From FEB-12 sp964503315 (GTDB lineage: Bacteria; Zixibacteria; MSB-5A5; GN15; FEB-12): DNA of 64,000 nt. How positions within the stretch are numbered: position 1 is the stretch's first letter; every line of letters begins with the position of its first letter. Positions 42,047-51,254 of the stretch are shown here, in pieces. Location: NCBI GenBank assembly GCA_964503315.1, contig CAZCZL010000013.1, positions 38,938 to 102,937 on the forward strand, written 5' to 3'. The position numbers and the translations under genes are program-made. The notes under the pieces are model-generated. The model saw nothing but the letters and a program-made list of their open reading frames with translations. It did not search any database and was not told the origin of the DNA.

Positions 42047-43963
42047 TCACGCCGTCATGCGTGAAGGCGCGCTCCCCGCGCTTTCATCCAGCATCGCCTG
42101 CTTCTTCTCCGCGCGCTTCCGTTCCTCAACATCAAGGATCGCTTTCCGCACCCGGATCGATTTCGGCGTCACCTCGACCAACTCATCTCCGCGGATCCAT
42201 TCCATCGCCTGCTCCAACGTCATCTTGCGCGGAACATCCATCTTCACCGCGATATCCTTCGTAGATGATCGATGGTTCGTCAATGCCTTCTTTTTGGTCG
42301 GATTGCAGATCAGGTCGGTATTGCGCGAGTTCTCGCCGACTATCTGTCCGGCGTACACTTTCTCCATCGGCTCGACAAAGATCACCGAGCGCTCCTGCAG
42401 TCCTTCCAGCGCGTACGCCGTAGCGACACCCGTATCCAGGCTGACCACCGACCCGCGACTGCGCGACACAATATCCCCGCGCCACGCGCCGTACCCGATA
42501 AACCGCGATGCCATCACTCCCATCCCGCGTGTATCAGTCAGGAACTCCGAGCGGTATCCTATCAATCCGCGCGTCGGAATATTGAACTCTATGCGCACAG
42601 TATTGGTCCCGGAGTTATCCACCGAGGTCAACTCACCCTTCACGCGCGAGAGCCGCTCGATCACCACTCCCTGATATTCTTCAGGGACATCGATAATCGT
42701 CTGTTCGATCGGCTCCAGCACATTTCCGTTCTCGTCAGTATGGATGATGATCTCCGGCCGCGACACGCAGAACTCCAGTCCCTCGCGACGCATCTCTTCG
42801 ATCAGGATCGCCAGGTGAAGTTCGCCGCGCCCCGACACTTTGACTCCGTCCGCACGCCCCAGATCTTCCATCCGTAGCGCGACATTGACGCGAAGTTCCC
42901 GCTCCAACCGCTCTTTGAGCTGGCGAAGCATAATCGAGTTTCCCTCTTGCCCGGAGAACGGCCCGGTATTCACCAGGAAAAACATCGACAGCGTCGGTTC
43001 TTCGATCTCTAAAGGCTTTAACGCGTTCGCCGGATCTTCATTCTTCGAGAATGTATCTCCAATGCCTATCTCTGAGGGACCCGCCAACCAAACGATATCA
43101 CCGGCCGAGATTTCGTCCGTCTCCACTCGTTTGAGTCCGCGCGTCACCCACATCACAGTCGACTGTACTTTGGAGGATGACACCACCGACCATCCGGCAC
43201 CGGAAATATCACCTTCATTCTGCGCAGTCACAAAGCGCGTGAAGGCTTCCCCCTTCTGCAACTTTCCGCGCATAACGCGTCCGCACCCGATCTGACCGAG
43301 ATAATCCGACCAATCGAGCGAGGTAACTTGCATGAGGAAATCCCCATCCTGATCCACCTGCGGCGCAGGCACTTCAGAAATGATCGTCTCGAAAAGCGCG
43401 TCCATCCCGGCATGCGCGTCCTTTTCCAGGTCACGCACAAACCAGCCATCCAGACCTGACCCGTATAGGACCGGGAAATGCGCCTGTTCATCGGTAGCGC
43501 CCAAATCTATGAAAAGATCGAAGGTCTTATTGAGAGCGAAATCCGGCCGCGCCCCTTTCCGGTCGACTTTGTTGATCAGCACGATCGGGCGCAATCCCAA
43601 TCTCAGAGCGCGCATCAATACGTAGCGCGTCTGCGGCATCGGCCCCTCATTCGCGTCAACGAGCAAGAGAACCGAGTCTACCATAGAGAGCACACGCTCC
43701 ACCTCGCCGGAGAAATCCGCGTGCCCCGGGGTGTCGATGATGTTGATGAGGCAATCATTCCAGGTGACCGTGCAATGCTTGGCGCGAATGGTGATCCCAC
43801 GCTCCCGCTCCAGGACATTGTTGTCCATCAGGCGTTCGGCGACTTCCTGGTTCTCCCGGAAGGTCTGCGTCGCGCGGAAGATCGAATCGATCAGGGTCGT
43901 TTTCCCATGATCGATATGGGCGATGATCGCGAGATTGCGGATATTGGCGATGTTCGTCGTCAC
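42047..43963 (-). CDS. typA: ribosome-associated translational GTPase TypA/BipA
   Basis: 638-aa GTPase related to EF-G that assists ribosome assembly under stress. GTP-binding motifs are AHIDHGKTT (G1, about 16-24), RGITI (G2), DTPGHADF (G3) and NKVDR (G4); domains II, III, V and the BipA-specific C-terminal domain (RGLIGYRSEFLTDTRGMGVM...) follow. The start is a GTG nine bases after AAAGG. A consensus promoter lies about 130 bases upstream. Confidence 0.96.
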   Translation of the reverse strand: MTTNIANIRNLAIIAHIDHGKTTLIDSIFRATQTFRENQEVAERLMDNNVLERERGITIRAKHCTVTWNDCLINIIDTPGHADFSGEVERVLSMVDSVLLLVDANEGPMPQTRYVLMRALRLGLRPIVLINKVDRKGARPDFALNKTFDLFIDLGATDEQAHFPVLYGSGLDGWFVRDLEKDAHAGMDALFETIISEVPAPQVDQDGDFLMQVTSLDWSDYLGQIGCGRVMRGKLQKGEAFTRFVTAQNEGDISGAGWSVVSSSKVQSTVMWVTRGLKRVETDEISAGDIVWLAGPSEIGIGDTFSKNEDPANALKPLEIEEPTLSMFFLVNTGPFSGQEGNSIMLRQLKERLERELRVNVALRMEDLGRADGVKVSGRGELHLAILIEEMRREGLEFCVSRPEIIIHTDENGNVLEPIEQTIIDVPEEYQGVVIERLSRVKGELTSVDNSGTNTVRIEFNIPTRGLIGYRSEFLTDTRGMGVMASRFIGYGAWRGDIVSRSRGSVVSLDTGVATAYALEGLQERSVIFVEPMEKVYAGQIVGENSRNTDLICNPTKKKALTNHRSSTKDIAVKMDVPRKMTLEQAMEWIRGDELVEVTPKSIRVRKAILDVEERKRAEKKQAMLDESAGSAPSRMTA

Positions 43964-44094
43964 TCAGTCTACCTTTCGTTCGAGCGTCAATTGCTCATTC
44001 AACCGGTCCAGGGAATCGTCAGATCACGCTTTTGGGGGAATGATCACGCTGGATAAACCGACACAGGAGCTAACCTGTTCCCAAAGAATCTGTT

Positions 44095-44122
44095 AGTATA
44101 CGGCAAAAACGCGATTTGTCAA
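44095..44122 (-). promoter_or_regulatory. sigma-70 promoter of typA
   Basis: On the minus strand, TTGACA (44122-44117) and TATACT (44100-44095), 16-base spacer, identical in form to the tyrosine-operon promoter. The leader of about 125 bases includes a direct repeat of GCGTGATC, of unknown meaning. Confidence 0.8.
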
Positions 44123-44244
44123 TCAATTACTCTGCCCGATCGCTCTTGCCACATGCCCCCCAACCGGTTATCTATGCTTTTTCAGGCCGACTAGGACGGG
44201 CAGGGAACACCTGCACTCGAACGTAATAGGACAAGGGATTAGGT

Positions 44245-45414
44245 ATGGACATCATCAAAGCCAAAATAAATCAGGCCACCAAACTCCTCGACGAACTCAA
44301 TATCGATGCCTGGGCGCTCTTCGAGCGCGAAACCGCCATGCTACAGGACCCAACCCATGCCATGGTAGTCGGTATCCCGGTCGCCTGGAACTCTCTCTTC
44401 CTCTTCACGCGCCACGGTGACGCAATCGCCCTCATCGGCAATTTCGATGAACCAGACTTCACTGCTTCCGGCCGTTTCACCAACGTGCAATCCTATATCC
44501 AGGGATGCGGCGAACCGATCCGGAATATCTTCCAGAAGCTCAACCCGGCGACCATCGCGTTGAACTATTCCGTCAATGACCCTGTCTCCGATGGCCTCAC
44601 CCACGGCATGTTTACGCTTCTCTCGTCTCACCTCGAAGGCACGCCGTACGCGTCGCGGTTCGTCTCCTCCGAGCAGTTCGTTTGCAAACTTCGCGCGCGA
44701 AAACTCGCTGAAGAAGTTTCGCGCCTCGAGCATGCCGCACTCCTCGCCACTCAGGCCTGGGATTGCGCCTATCAGCGGATTCAGGTCGGTATGTCTGAGA
44801 AACAGATCGGCGCGATCATCGACGATAAGATTTGCAAGACCGGCGGCGTCCCCTCTTTTCCGACTATTGTGAATGCCGGCGCCAAAACATCGGCCGGACA
44901 TGTCGCCCCGACCGACGCCATCATCGAACCGGGCGAACTACTCCATATCGATTTCGGCATCAAGATCAACGACTACTGCTCGGACCTTCAGCGTTTGGTC
45001 TATGTCAAGCGCTCCGATGAAACCGCCGCCCCGGCCGAACTCCTGCGCGCCTTTGATACCGTCGCCATGATCATCACCAAAACTGGCGAAGCTCTACTCC
45101 CCGGCAAGAAGGGATACGAGATCGACGCTCTCGCCCGCCAACTCCTGCGTGACAACGGCTACCCGGAGTATCAGCATGCGTTGGGACATCAATTGGGGCG
45201 TGATGTTCACGATGGCGGCGCGATCCTCGGCCCTCAGTGGGAACGCTACGGCAACACGCCGCACATCCCGCTGGAACTCGGCAATGTCTTCACTCTTGAA
45301 CTCGAGATCATGCTGGACGGAATTGGCTGTGTGGGATTGGAGGAAGACGCTGTCCTCACCCCCACCGGCGCAAAGTATCTGTGCGAACGCCAGACAACGC
45401 TATTGGTGAAATAG
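44245..45414 (+). CDS. M24 family metallopeptidase (Xaa-Pro peptidase-like)
   Basis: 389-aa protein. Residues 1-150 form the creatinase-type N-terminal domain and 155-389 the pita-bread catalytic domain. Metal ligands appear as D236 (HIDFGI), D247 (CSDLQR), H315 (ALGHQLG), E354 (LELEI) and E367 (GLEEDA). The N-terminal domain makes it closer to Xaa-Pro dipeptidase/aminopeptidase than to methionine aminopeptidase. No signal peptide, so it acts in the cytoplasm. Confidence 0.9.
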   Translation: MDIIKAKINQATKLLDELNIDAWALFERETAMLQDPTHAMVVGIPVAWNSLFLFTRHGDAIALIGNFDEPDFTASGRFTNVQSYIQGCGEPIRNIFQKLNPATIALNYSVNDPVSDGLTHGMFTLLSSHLEGTPYASRFVSSEQFVCKLRARKLAEEVSRLEHAALLATQAWDCAYQRIQVGMSEKQIGAIIDDKICKTGGVPSFPTIVNAGAKTSAGHVAPTDAIIEPGELLHIDFGIKINDYCSDLQRLVYVKRSDETAAPAELLRAFDTVAMIITKTGEALLPGKKGYEIDALARQLLRDNGYPEYQHALGHQLGRDVHDGGAILGPQWERYGNTPHIPLELGNVFTLELEIMLDGIGCVGLEEDAVLTPTGAKYLCERQTTLLVK

Positions 45415-45505
45415 CACTGCTCATTGCCGCCCGCGTCTCAGAGTTTTCAGTGTCACGGCACTGCATCATGCCGCGCAGGCGGGCATCCGGGGTTTTCTTC
45501 TGCGC

Positions 45506-45526
45506 GGCAGATGTCACTCATCTGCC
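45506..45526. repeat. intergenic palindrome of the GGCAGAC family
   Basis: GGCAGATG (45506-45513) and CATCTGCC (45519-45526), 8-bp perfect stem, 5-base loop, preceded by GCGC as in the copy at 7265. It lies between the M24 peptidase gene and the large surface protein gene, whose ends converge. Confidence 0.6.
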
Positions 45527-45583
45527 CGGACACACCCCATAATCACCGTACCCCACCATTTATGCTGGGCTCTTACCGCCGTC

Positions 45584-48493
45584 CTACGGACAAGCCGGCA
45601 ACTCCGGCCGCGGCGTCTGGGTCAGGTAGGCAATGAGCAGCGAGAGGTCCGATAGATCAGGAGTATTCCCCACACCGTTAATGTTAGCTTCACTTGGACA
45701 AGGGAAACGTACTGTCGACCAAATCGTGACCAAGTAATCAATGAGCATCGACAGATCCGAAAGATCAACTTCACCGACCCCGTTCATGTTTCCACGATAT
45801 CCAATACAACAACAGGCATCGCCAATTCCATCGCCATTGCTGTCTCCTTGATCGAGATTGGGGGTAGTGAGGCAATTGTCGCACAGGTCCCCTACCCCGT
45901 CACCATCCGTATCCGTCTGATCAAGGCTCGGTATACTCGGACAGTTGTCTACATCGGCGCAGAGCCCGTCCCCATCGATATCATCGTTCTTGTCAAATGG
46001 ACAGGGGTCGCACGCATCCCCTTTGCCATCACCATCCGAATCCGCCTGCCCAATATTCGTCAGCCCCGGACAGTTGTCGCAAGGATCGCCCGCGCCGTCA
46101 CTATCCTCATCTTCCTGAAGCGGATTGTACACGGTTGGGCAATTATCCACGTCGGCGCATAGCGAATCACCATCGGCATCATCACCCGCGTCATTCGGAC
46201 ACACATCACACAGGTCACCGATATCATCATTATCCGCGTCCGTTTGATCGGCATTGGCCAGCACCGGACAATTGTCACAGGCATCCCCTATCCCGTCAAG
46301 GTCCGTATCTACCTGCGTCGAATTACTCACGGTCGGACAGTTGTCGCATGGGTCACCCCATCCGTCGTAATCGGTATCCAATTGGGTGGTGTTTGCCGTC
46401 GATGAACAATTGTCGCAGGCGTCTCCGATGCCGTCGCCATCGGTGTCCTCTTGGAGCGGGTTCGCCACGGTCGGGCAGTTGTCCGCAAATGCGCACAACC
46501 CGTCATTGTCTTGGTCCGGCCCAAAGTCGGCAAAAATCTTGGTTACAAAGGCATCGTCATTCGTACCATCGGTATTTTGCCAGGCTGGATTGACAGTCGG
46601 AAAGTCGATTGACTTTGTCATTCCGGTCAGGTAGAGATTGCCTGCGGTATCCGTCGCAACGTCGTATCCATATTCCGGACCAGTTCCCGCTAAATAGGTA
46701 CTGAACGACAATGTCTGACCGGAACCCGTCAGCCTGCTCACAAAGACGTCGTATCCGGATGCTACCGGATCACGCATGAGATACCCGGCAACAGGAAAGT
46801 CGTTTGACGCGGTATATCCAGTGACGGTTGCTCGCCGCTCATTATCGACGGCAGTTGCTCGCCCAAAATCATCCTCTGTGCCGCCCAGATAGGTGCTATA
46901 GATGAGCGTGTCACCTTCGCCGGATATCTTGGTGACAAATGCGTCATACTTGCCTGCCCTGACGGGTTGAAACGCTGACTTCACCGGAAAGTCCGTTGAG
47001 CGTGTGCTTCCGGCGACATATATGTCGCCGGAGTCATCTACACAAACTCCGTAGGCAAATTCCTCGGCATCCCCTCCCAAATAAGTACCAAACTCCAGGG
47101 CTGATCCATTGGGCAGGAACCTGACCACAAATACATCTTCGAGTCCCATTCCTATATTCGGCTGAAATGCGTTCATGGTCGGAAAATCAGTCGACCAGGT
47201 ATAGCCGGTTACGACAGCTTCACCACCTGGCGTTACTGTCATGTCAAACGCCCCGTCCTCAAGCGCCCCGCCGAGATAGGTGCTGTAAGCGAGGATGGTA
47301 CCATCCGACGAAAACTTGGCGACAAACCCATCCCAGCCCCCTTGATCCGTCTGGAAGGGAGACTGCAACGGTATGTCAGTGGATGCGGTTCGTCCCCCTA
47401 CGTACATATTACTGGCGTCATCAACGCCGACCCCTAATCCGTAATCGCGATCGACTCCACCCCAGAGCGTGCTGAACAGAAGTTGATTACCTGCCGGTGA
47501 CAACTTGACCAAGAACGCCTCTTCCTGACTGATCGCGGTCCGCCACGAACTAACCAGCGGGAATTCCAGCGACATGGTCGTACCGGCTACAACCGTGCAT
47601 CCTTGGCCATCTACGGCGATGTCCTCTCCGCCATCGCGGGCAATTCCACCGAGATATGTGCTGTAAACCATCCCGCTTCCGTCAGATCGTATCTTCGAAA
47701 TAAATACGTCACGCGAATAGCGGTGTACGTCCGGTTGAATCGGACTCACGACGGGGAAATTCGGTGATGTCGTATATCCCGTTACGTAAACACTCCCGGA
47801 ATCATCGACCGCGATCCCATATGCAAGGTCAAGGCTACTTCCACCCAGATAAGAACTGTACGCGACCCCCACGCATGCTTCCGCCTCACTCCAGGCCACC
47901 GCCGGGCGTTCGGATTGCTCCGCAGTCAATGGCACCGGACCATCAAACGCCATTCGCTTGGTGCCCACCGTGACCGTGGTGATATTCTCCGCTCGCTCCA
48001 CTACTTCGGCGCCAGTGAACTCCACTCGCACTTCCGCCCCGGCCTTAGTTCTCCCCTCCAAACGATACTCAAGACTTCCACTCCACCCTTCGAATACCGC
48101 ATCCACACCCTCGTAGAGGTTTCTTATTTTTATGGTTGAGTAATTCGGAACATCTGTTCGCCACCGGGTTGGGTCATTCCCCAGGAAGTAATTGCATCGG
48201 TACGTCAATTCACCGCTTGGTTCGATGGATGTTTCCCGGTTGCTCCCCACAAATTCAGCGCTGAACAATCTGCAGACGGGATCTAGAGTATCCGCATTCT
48301 GTTCGAATACTTGATAGTGGACCGAAGTACTGCTAAACCACAATACCACTCCACTCGCCTCGGCTCGGTAAAGAATGCTATCTGGCCACTGGCCCATGTT
48401 TTGTGTAAATGCGATCCGATTGTCCGCCGCCCCAATTGAGGATTCGATGGAGAAAAGTAACAATACCGATAGTGTGAAAGCAACTCGTCGCAT
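45584..48493 (-). CDS. large secreted SBBP/thrombospondin-3 surface protein with dockerin-like C terminus
   Basis: 969 aa with a signal peptide (about 1-23). Residues 25-200 resemble the DUF7948 domain often found before SBBP repeats. Residues 210-650 hold about eight SBBP-type beta-propeller repeats of the form STYLGGxxxDxxxxIAVDxxGxxYVxGxTxSxDFP. Residues 665-890 are thrombospondin type 3 calcium repeats (DxDxDGIGDACDNC and variants). The end (about 895-969) has two dockerin-like units, EVDLSDLSMLIDYLV and TPDLSDLSLLIAYL, the same type as in the beta-helix protein at 35451. It is probably an adhesin or cell-surface structural protein; no enzymatic site seen. Confidence 0.9.
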   Translation of the reverse strand: MRRVAFTLSVLLLFSIESSIGAADNRIAFTQNMGQWPDSILYRAEASGVVLWFSSTSVHYQVFEQNADTLDPVCRLFSAEFVGSNRETSIEPSGELTYRCNYFLGNDPTRWRTDVPNYSTIKIRNLYEGVDAVFEGWSGSLEYRLEGRTKAGAEVRVEFTGAEVVERAENITTVTVGTKRMAFDGPVPLTAEQSERPAVAWSEAEACVGVAYSSYLGGSSLDLAYGIAVDDSGSVYVTGYTTSPNFPVVSPIQPDVHRYSRDVFISKIRSDGSGMVYSTYLGGIARDGGEDIAVDGQGCTVVAGTTMSLEFPLVSSWRTAISQEEAFLVKLSPAGNQLLFSTLWGGVDRDYGLGVGVDDASNMYVGGRTASTDIPLQSPFQTDQGGWDGFVAKFSSDGTILAYSTYLGGALEDGAFDMTVTPGGEAVVTGYTWSTDFPTMNAFQPNIGMGLEDVFVVRFLPNGSALEFGTYLGGDAEEFAYGVCVDDSGDIYVAGSTRSTDFPVKSAFQPVRAGKYDAFVTKISGEGDTLIYSTYLGGTEDDFGRATAVDNERRATVTGYTASNDFPVAGYLMRDPVASGYDVFVSRLTGSGQTLSFSTYLAGTGPEYGYDVATDTAGNLYLTGMTKSIDFPTVNPAWQNTDGTNDDAFVTKIFADFGPDQDNDGLCAFADNCPTVANPLQEDTDGDGIGDACDNCSSTANTTQLDTDYDGWGDPCDNCPTVSNSTQVDTDLDGIGDACDNCPVLANADQTDADNDDIGDLCDVCPNDAGDDADGDSLCADVDNCPTVYNPLQEDEDSDGAGDPCDNCPGLTNIGQADSDGDGKGDACDPCPFDKNDDIDGDGLCADVDNCPSIPSLDQTDTDGDGVGDLCDNCLTTPNLDQGDSNGDGIGDACCCIGYRGNMNGVGEVDLSDLSMLIDYLVTIWSTVRFPCPSEANINGVGNTPDLSDLSLLIAYLTQTPRPELPACP

Positions 48494-48630
48494 GGTCCCA
48501 CACCCTGCTCTCGATAATATGGTGATATACTAAAGTGTAGGAACCGAGAGCAATTCATGCAAGAGCAAATTGACCACAGGCGACCTCTACATGGATCGCG
48601 GTATCTTTGTTAACTCTGGGGGATCTTAAG

Positions 48631-48701
48631 CTGGGAGACAGGGATTCGAACCCCGATTCTACGGTCCAGAGCCGCATGTCCTACCGTTGGACGATCTCCC
48701 A
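48631..48701 (-). tRNA. tRNA-Gln (anticodon CUG)
   Basis: Read on the minus strand: acceptor arms TGGGAGA and TCTCCCA with a G discriminator, D stem GTCC/GGAC, anticodon stem TGCGG/CCGTA around loop CTCTGGA (anticodon CTG, reading CAG), and a T arm with TTCGAAT. The weak U1-A72 pair and G73 are glutamine identity features. CCA is not encoded. A consensus promoter lies just upstream. Confidence 0.93.
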
Positions 48702-48743
48702 GTATATCTGTCTTTGCCGAACGGGCGTCCGGCAAGTCCGCCC

Positions 48744-48771
48744 AATATAGTGTCACAACCCCATTTGTCAA
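48744..48771 (-). promoter_or_regulatory. promoter of tRNA-Gln
   Basis: On the minus strand, TTGACA (48771-48766) and TATATT (48749-48744) with a 16-base spacer; predicted start near 48737, about 36 bases before the mature tRNA. Confidence 0.75.
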
Positions 48772-48865
48772 GCCACCAAATAGAAACTGATTGCTTGACG
48801 CAAACAGTTGTCACACCGTAAGATAATCGACATTCAGAAGAAAATCTTCACTCCCCCGCCACCGT

Positions 48866-49519
48866 CTATTTTCGCCCGAATTGACGCACCAGCAGTGCCA
48901 TCCCCTTCACCCCAAATGTCGCCCGACGTAACGTGACCCGATTCCGCATCCCCAGCGACCTCCCCCGCAATACCTCCACTCCGCGCACATTGTAGCTCGT
49001 CCCAGACGTGGTCAGTCTCACTCTGCCCGACAACGGGAGTATCGACACCAGATCGCCTGCCGCATTCGTCAACATCGTTCTGCTATCATTCAGCAACTGC
49101 ACTTCGTAGCGACGATTGATTATCCGAATCTCCGGATGATATCTTCCGTGTTGTTTCCCCGCCGCCACCAGAAGCAACAGAAAATTCCCCAGCATCTGAT
49201 CCGGCTCACCGTACGACGGCTGCACGATATCTATCTTTTTCGCTCTACGTGCGAGACAATGATCCAGCGCCAGCTCGGCATCGGTCTTGTCTTTCATTGG
49301 AGGAAAGCGGTCGACGATCGTTGTTTTCGGAAGATCTTTCGGCATCCGTCGGATCGAATCAAAATCCCCTATGAGCAAATTCGGAAACAGCCCCGCCGCT
49401 TTGAAAAACCGGTATCCTCCATCCACCGCGACGGTATATCTCCCCCGACAGAGCGCGCGATAGTACTCAATATCCCGGCGCGCATATGCGCCGTTGAGAA
49501 AGAGGATACAATCTTTCAT
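48866..49519 (-). CDS. thiN: thiamine pyrophosphokinase
   Basis: Phosphorylates thiamine to TPP with ATP. The 217-aa protein has AVDGGYRFFKAAGLFPNLLIGDFDSI at about 31-56, PPMKDKTDAELAL (the metal and ATP site), and a C-terminal beta domain ending in a loop of Ser/Thr residues (TTSGTSYNVRGVE). It begins one base after the glk stop and is the last gene of the pentose-phosphate operon. TPP is the cofactor of transketolase encoded four kilobases or more upstream in the same operon, which gives the placement a functional reason. Confidence 0.88.
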   Translation of the reverse strand: MKDCILFLNGAYARRDIEYYRALCRGRYTVAVDGGYRFFKAAGLFPNLLIGDFDSIRRMPKDLPKTTIVDRFPPMKDKTDAELALDHCLARRAKKIDIVQPSYGEPDQMLGNFLLLLVAAGKQHGRYHPEIRIINRRYEVQLLNDSRTMLTNAAGDLVSILPLSGRVRLTTSGTSYNVRGVEVLRGRSLGMRNRVTLRRATFGVKGMALLVRQFGRK

Positions 49520-49520
49520 G

Positions 49521-50489
49521 CTATTTTCCGTCGCGAAGCGCCAGTGTCCCGGCGCCGATCAGCGCGGTTTTCTCTTCGATGATGATCGACACGGGCATCC
49601 GCGCCAGCAATGATTCCATCTTCCCCTGCTTGACAAACCGATGCATGAATCTCCCCTGATCCAGAAGCGTGATGATCTGTGGCCCGATCAATCCGCCAAT
49701 GAAAATACCGCCCAGGGTCATCCCTTTGAGCGCGAGATTCGCCGCCTCCGAGGCATAGCAGTCGACAAAAATATCCAGAGTCGTGATCGCGTCGGCATCT
49801 TTCCCCGACAGCGCCTTCTCGATTATCACTCCCGATTTATCCACCGCCTTCTCAAACCAGGCCGCCGGCGGTTTCCCCTGCGACTCCCGCACAAATGTAT
49901 AAATCCGTTCCAGCCCTTTCAGGCTGAGCACGTCTTCCACTTCTACATGTCCAAGTTCCGAATACAGAAACTCCCACAACTCCATCTCGCGCTGGCTCCC
50001 CGGCGCGAAATCGGCGTGCCCCCCTTCCGACGCGTACGGGAAATAGCGGTCGTCGTGCACATGGATCAGCGCCTCGCCGAGTCCCGATCCAGCGGCGATC
50101 AGACCGACATTACCGTTCTTCTGCTTCACCCCGGCATTGATGACGTAATACCGATCATCTTTGACATGCGGCAAGCCGTATGCCAGCGCCACGATATCGT
50201 TCAGCAGTTTCACTTTGCCGATCTTGAACTTCTCTTCGATCGTCGAGGCGATCAAGAGCCACGGAAGGTTCGTCGTGCGGACCTCGCCATTGATCACCGG
50301 ACCGGCGACGCCAAAACAGGCATGCTTTATCGGCGTGGTGTTTTTCTTGAGATAGAGATTGAGGATCTGCTCGAAACTGGTGAAATCGCGACTGTTGTAG
50401 GTCGTTTGATTGTAAAGCTTGATCCCCGATTCTGACTCCTTGACACGAGCCAGTTCAACCGTCGCCCCGCTGATGTACCCTGCTAACAT
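49521..50489 (-). CDS. glk: glucokinase-family protein with altered phosphate-1 motif
   Basis: 322 aa, hexokinase/actin fold. The glucose-binding and catalytic parts are recognisable: base D98 in LLNDIVALAYGL, FGVAGPV, EGGHADFAP, and C-terminal GGIFIGGLIGPQI. The N-terminal phosphate-1 loop, normally GDIGGT, reads GYISGAT (residues 4-10), losing the conserved Asp and Thr. Phosphate-2 reads AAGSGLG instead of GPGTGLG. The ATG at 50489 overlaps the end of pgl, so no alternative N terminus restores the motif. It may be a weak kinase or a sugar sensor; context in a glucose-6-phosphate operon supports a role in glucose use. Confidence 0.82.
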   Translation of the reverse strand: MLAGYISGATVELARVKESESGIKLYNQTTYNSRDFTSFEQILNLYLKKNTTPIKHACFGVAGPVINGEVRTTNLPWLLIASTIEEKFKIGKVKLLNDIVALAYGLPHVKDDRYYVINAGVKQKNGNVGLIAAGSGLGEALIHVHDDRYFPYASEGGHADFAPGSQREMELWEFLYSELGHVEVEDVLSLKGLERIYTFVRESQGKPPAAWFEKAVDKSGVIIEKALSGKDADAITTLDIFVDCYASEAANLALKGMTLGGIFIGGLIGPQIITLLDQGRFMHRFVKQGKMESLLARMPVSIIIEEKTALIGAGTLALRDGK

Positions 50490-51244
50490 ATGTCTACAGT
50501 TCCTCGCGCGCGGGAAGGGTCGAGCTGCGCCGATGCCGCCTTGTCCAGCAGCCAGATCGTGCGCTCCGCTTCCACCCGCCTCGCCGGAAGAATATCCCCT
50601 TCAACATCGGCAGACAAGACCTTTTTCACCGCCTCCGCTTTGTCTGTACCAGTGACAATAAAGAGCACAGCCTTGGCCGCGTTCAGCAATGGCAGAGTAA
50701 AAGTCAGGCGATACGTCTTAAGTGAACTCACATAGGGAGCATCCACCAGACGACTCCCGCCTGCCGCAAAATCATGATCCGGAAACAGCGACGCCGTGTG
50801 GCCATCCGGACCCATCCCCAAGAGAACCATATCCAGTCGCGGGATCTCATTAGGTCCCGAACCGGACTTGCGTCGGATGAGATCCTCGTAGTCCCGTGCC
50901 TCCGCCGCCAGATCTTTTGACTCCCCTTTCATCCGATAGATATTCGTGTTCTCTATCTGCAGCGGAACAAATAGACCGGTGCGCGCCGAGAGATAGTTCG
51001 ATTCATCGGATTCAGGCGGAACCGCGCGTTCGTCGGAGAAGAAGAACTCCACCTTGGACCGCATCATCGGCGCGACCTCGGTGACGGCGCTCAACTCGCG
51101 ATACATCAGTTTGGGGGTGCGACCGCCGGAGAGCGCGAGCAGAAATCTCTTCTGCGCGCGCGACGCGCTCAATTGGTCATAAATAAAACTCGCCGCTGCC
51201 TTGGCGACAGCGGCGTCATCGGGATAGATCTGGATTGATATCAC
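50483..51244 (-). CDS. pgl: 6-phosphogluconolactonase
   Basis: Hydrolyses 6-phosphogluconolactone, the product of Zwf, to 6-phosphogluconate. The 253-aa DevB-type protein has ALSGGRTPKLMYREL at about 38-52, FFFSDERAVPPESDESN and the LLGMGPDGHTASLFPDH catalytic segment. It overlaps glk by seven bases and follows ybjQ by ten, inside the sugar-phosphate operon. Confidence 0.95.
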   Translation of the reverse strand: MISIQIYPDDAAVAKAAASFIYDQLSASRAQKRFLLALSGGRTPKLMYRELSAVTEVAPMMRSKVEFFFSDERAVPPESDESNYLSARTGLFVPLQIENTNIYRMKGESKDLAAEARDYEDLIRRKSGSGPNEIPRLDMVLLGMGPDGHTASLFPDHDFAAGGSRLVDAPYVSSLKTYRLTFTLPLLNAAKAVLFIVTGTDKAEAVKKVLSADVEGDILPARRVEAERTIWLLDKAASAQLDPSRARGTVDIC

Positions 51245-51254
51245 ATATGTCCTG

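Noticed and set aside
45421..45480. ATGCC/GGGCAT stretch as another copy of the palindrome family
   Set aside because: Arms are short and do not contain the GGCAGA core, so it does not meet the pattern of the other copies.
48702..48865. Additional tRNA or small RNA next to tRNA-Gln
   Set aside because: Apart from the tRNA promoter only a weak GCCG/CGGC hairpin is present; no second cloverleaf could be drawn.
49641..50435. 264-codon open frame on the plus strand
   Set aside because: It lies antisense to glk; composition (Arg/His-rich) is typical of a shadow frame in GC-rich DNA.
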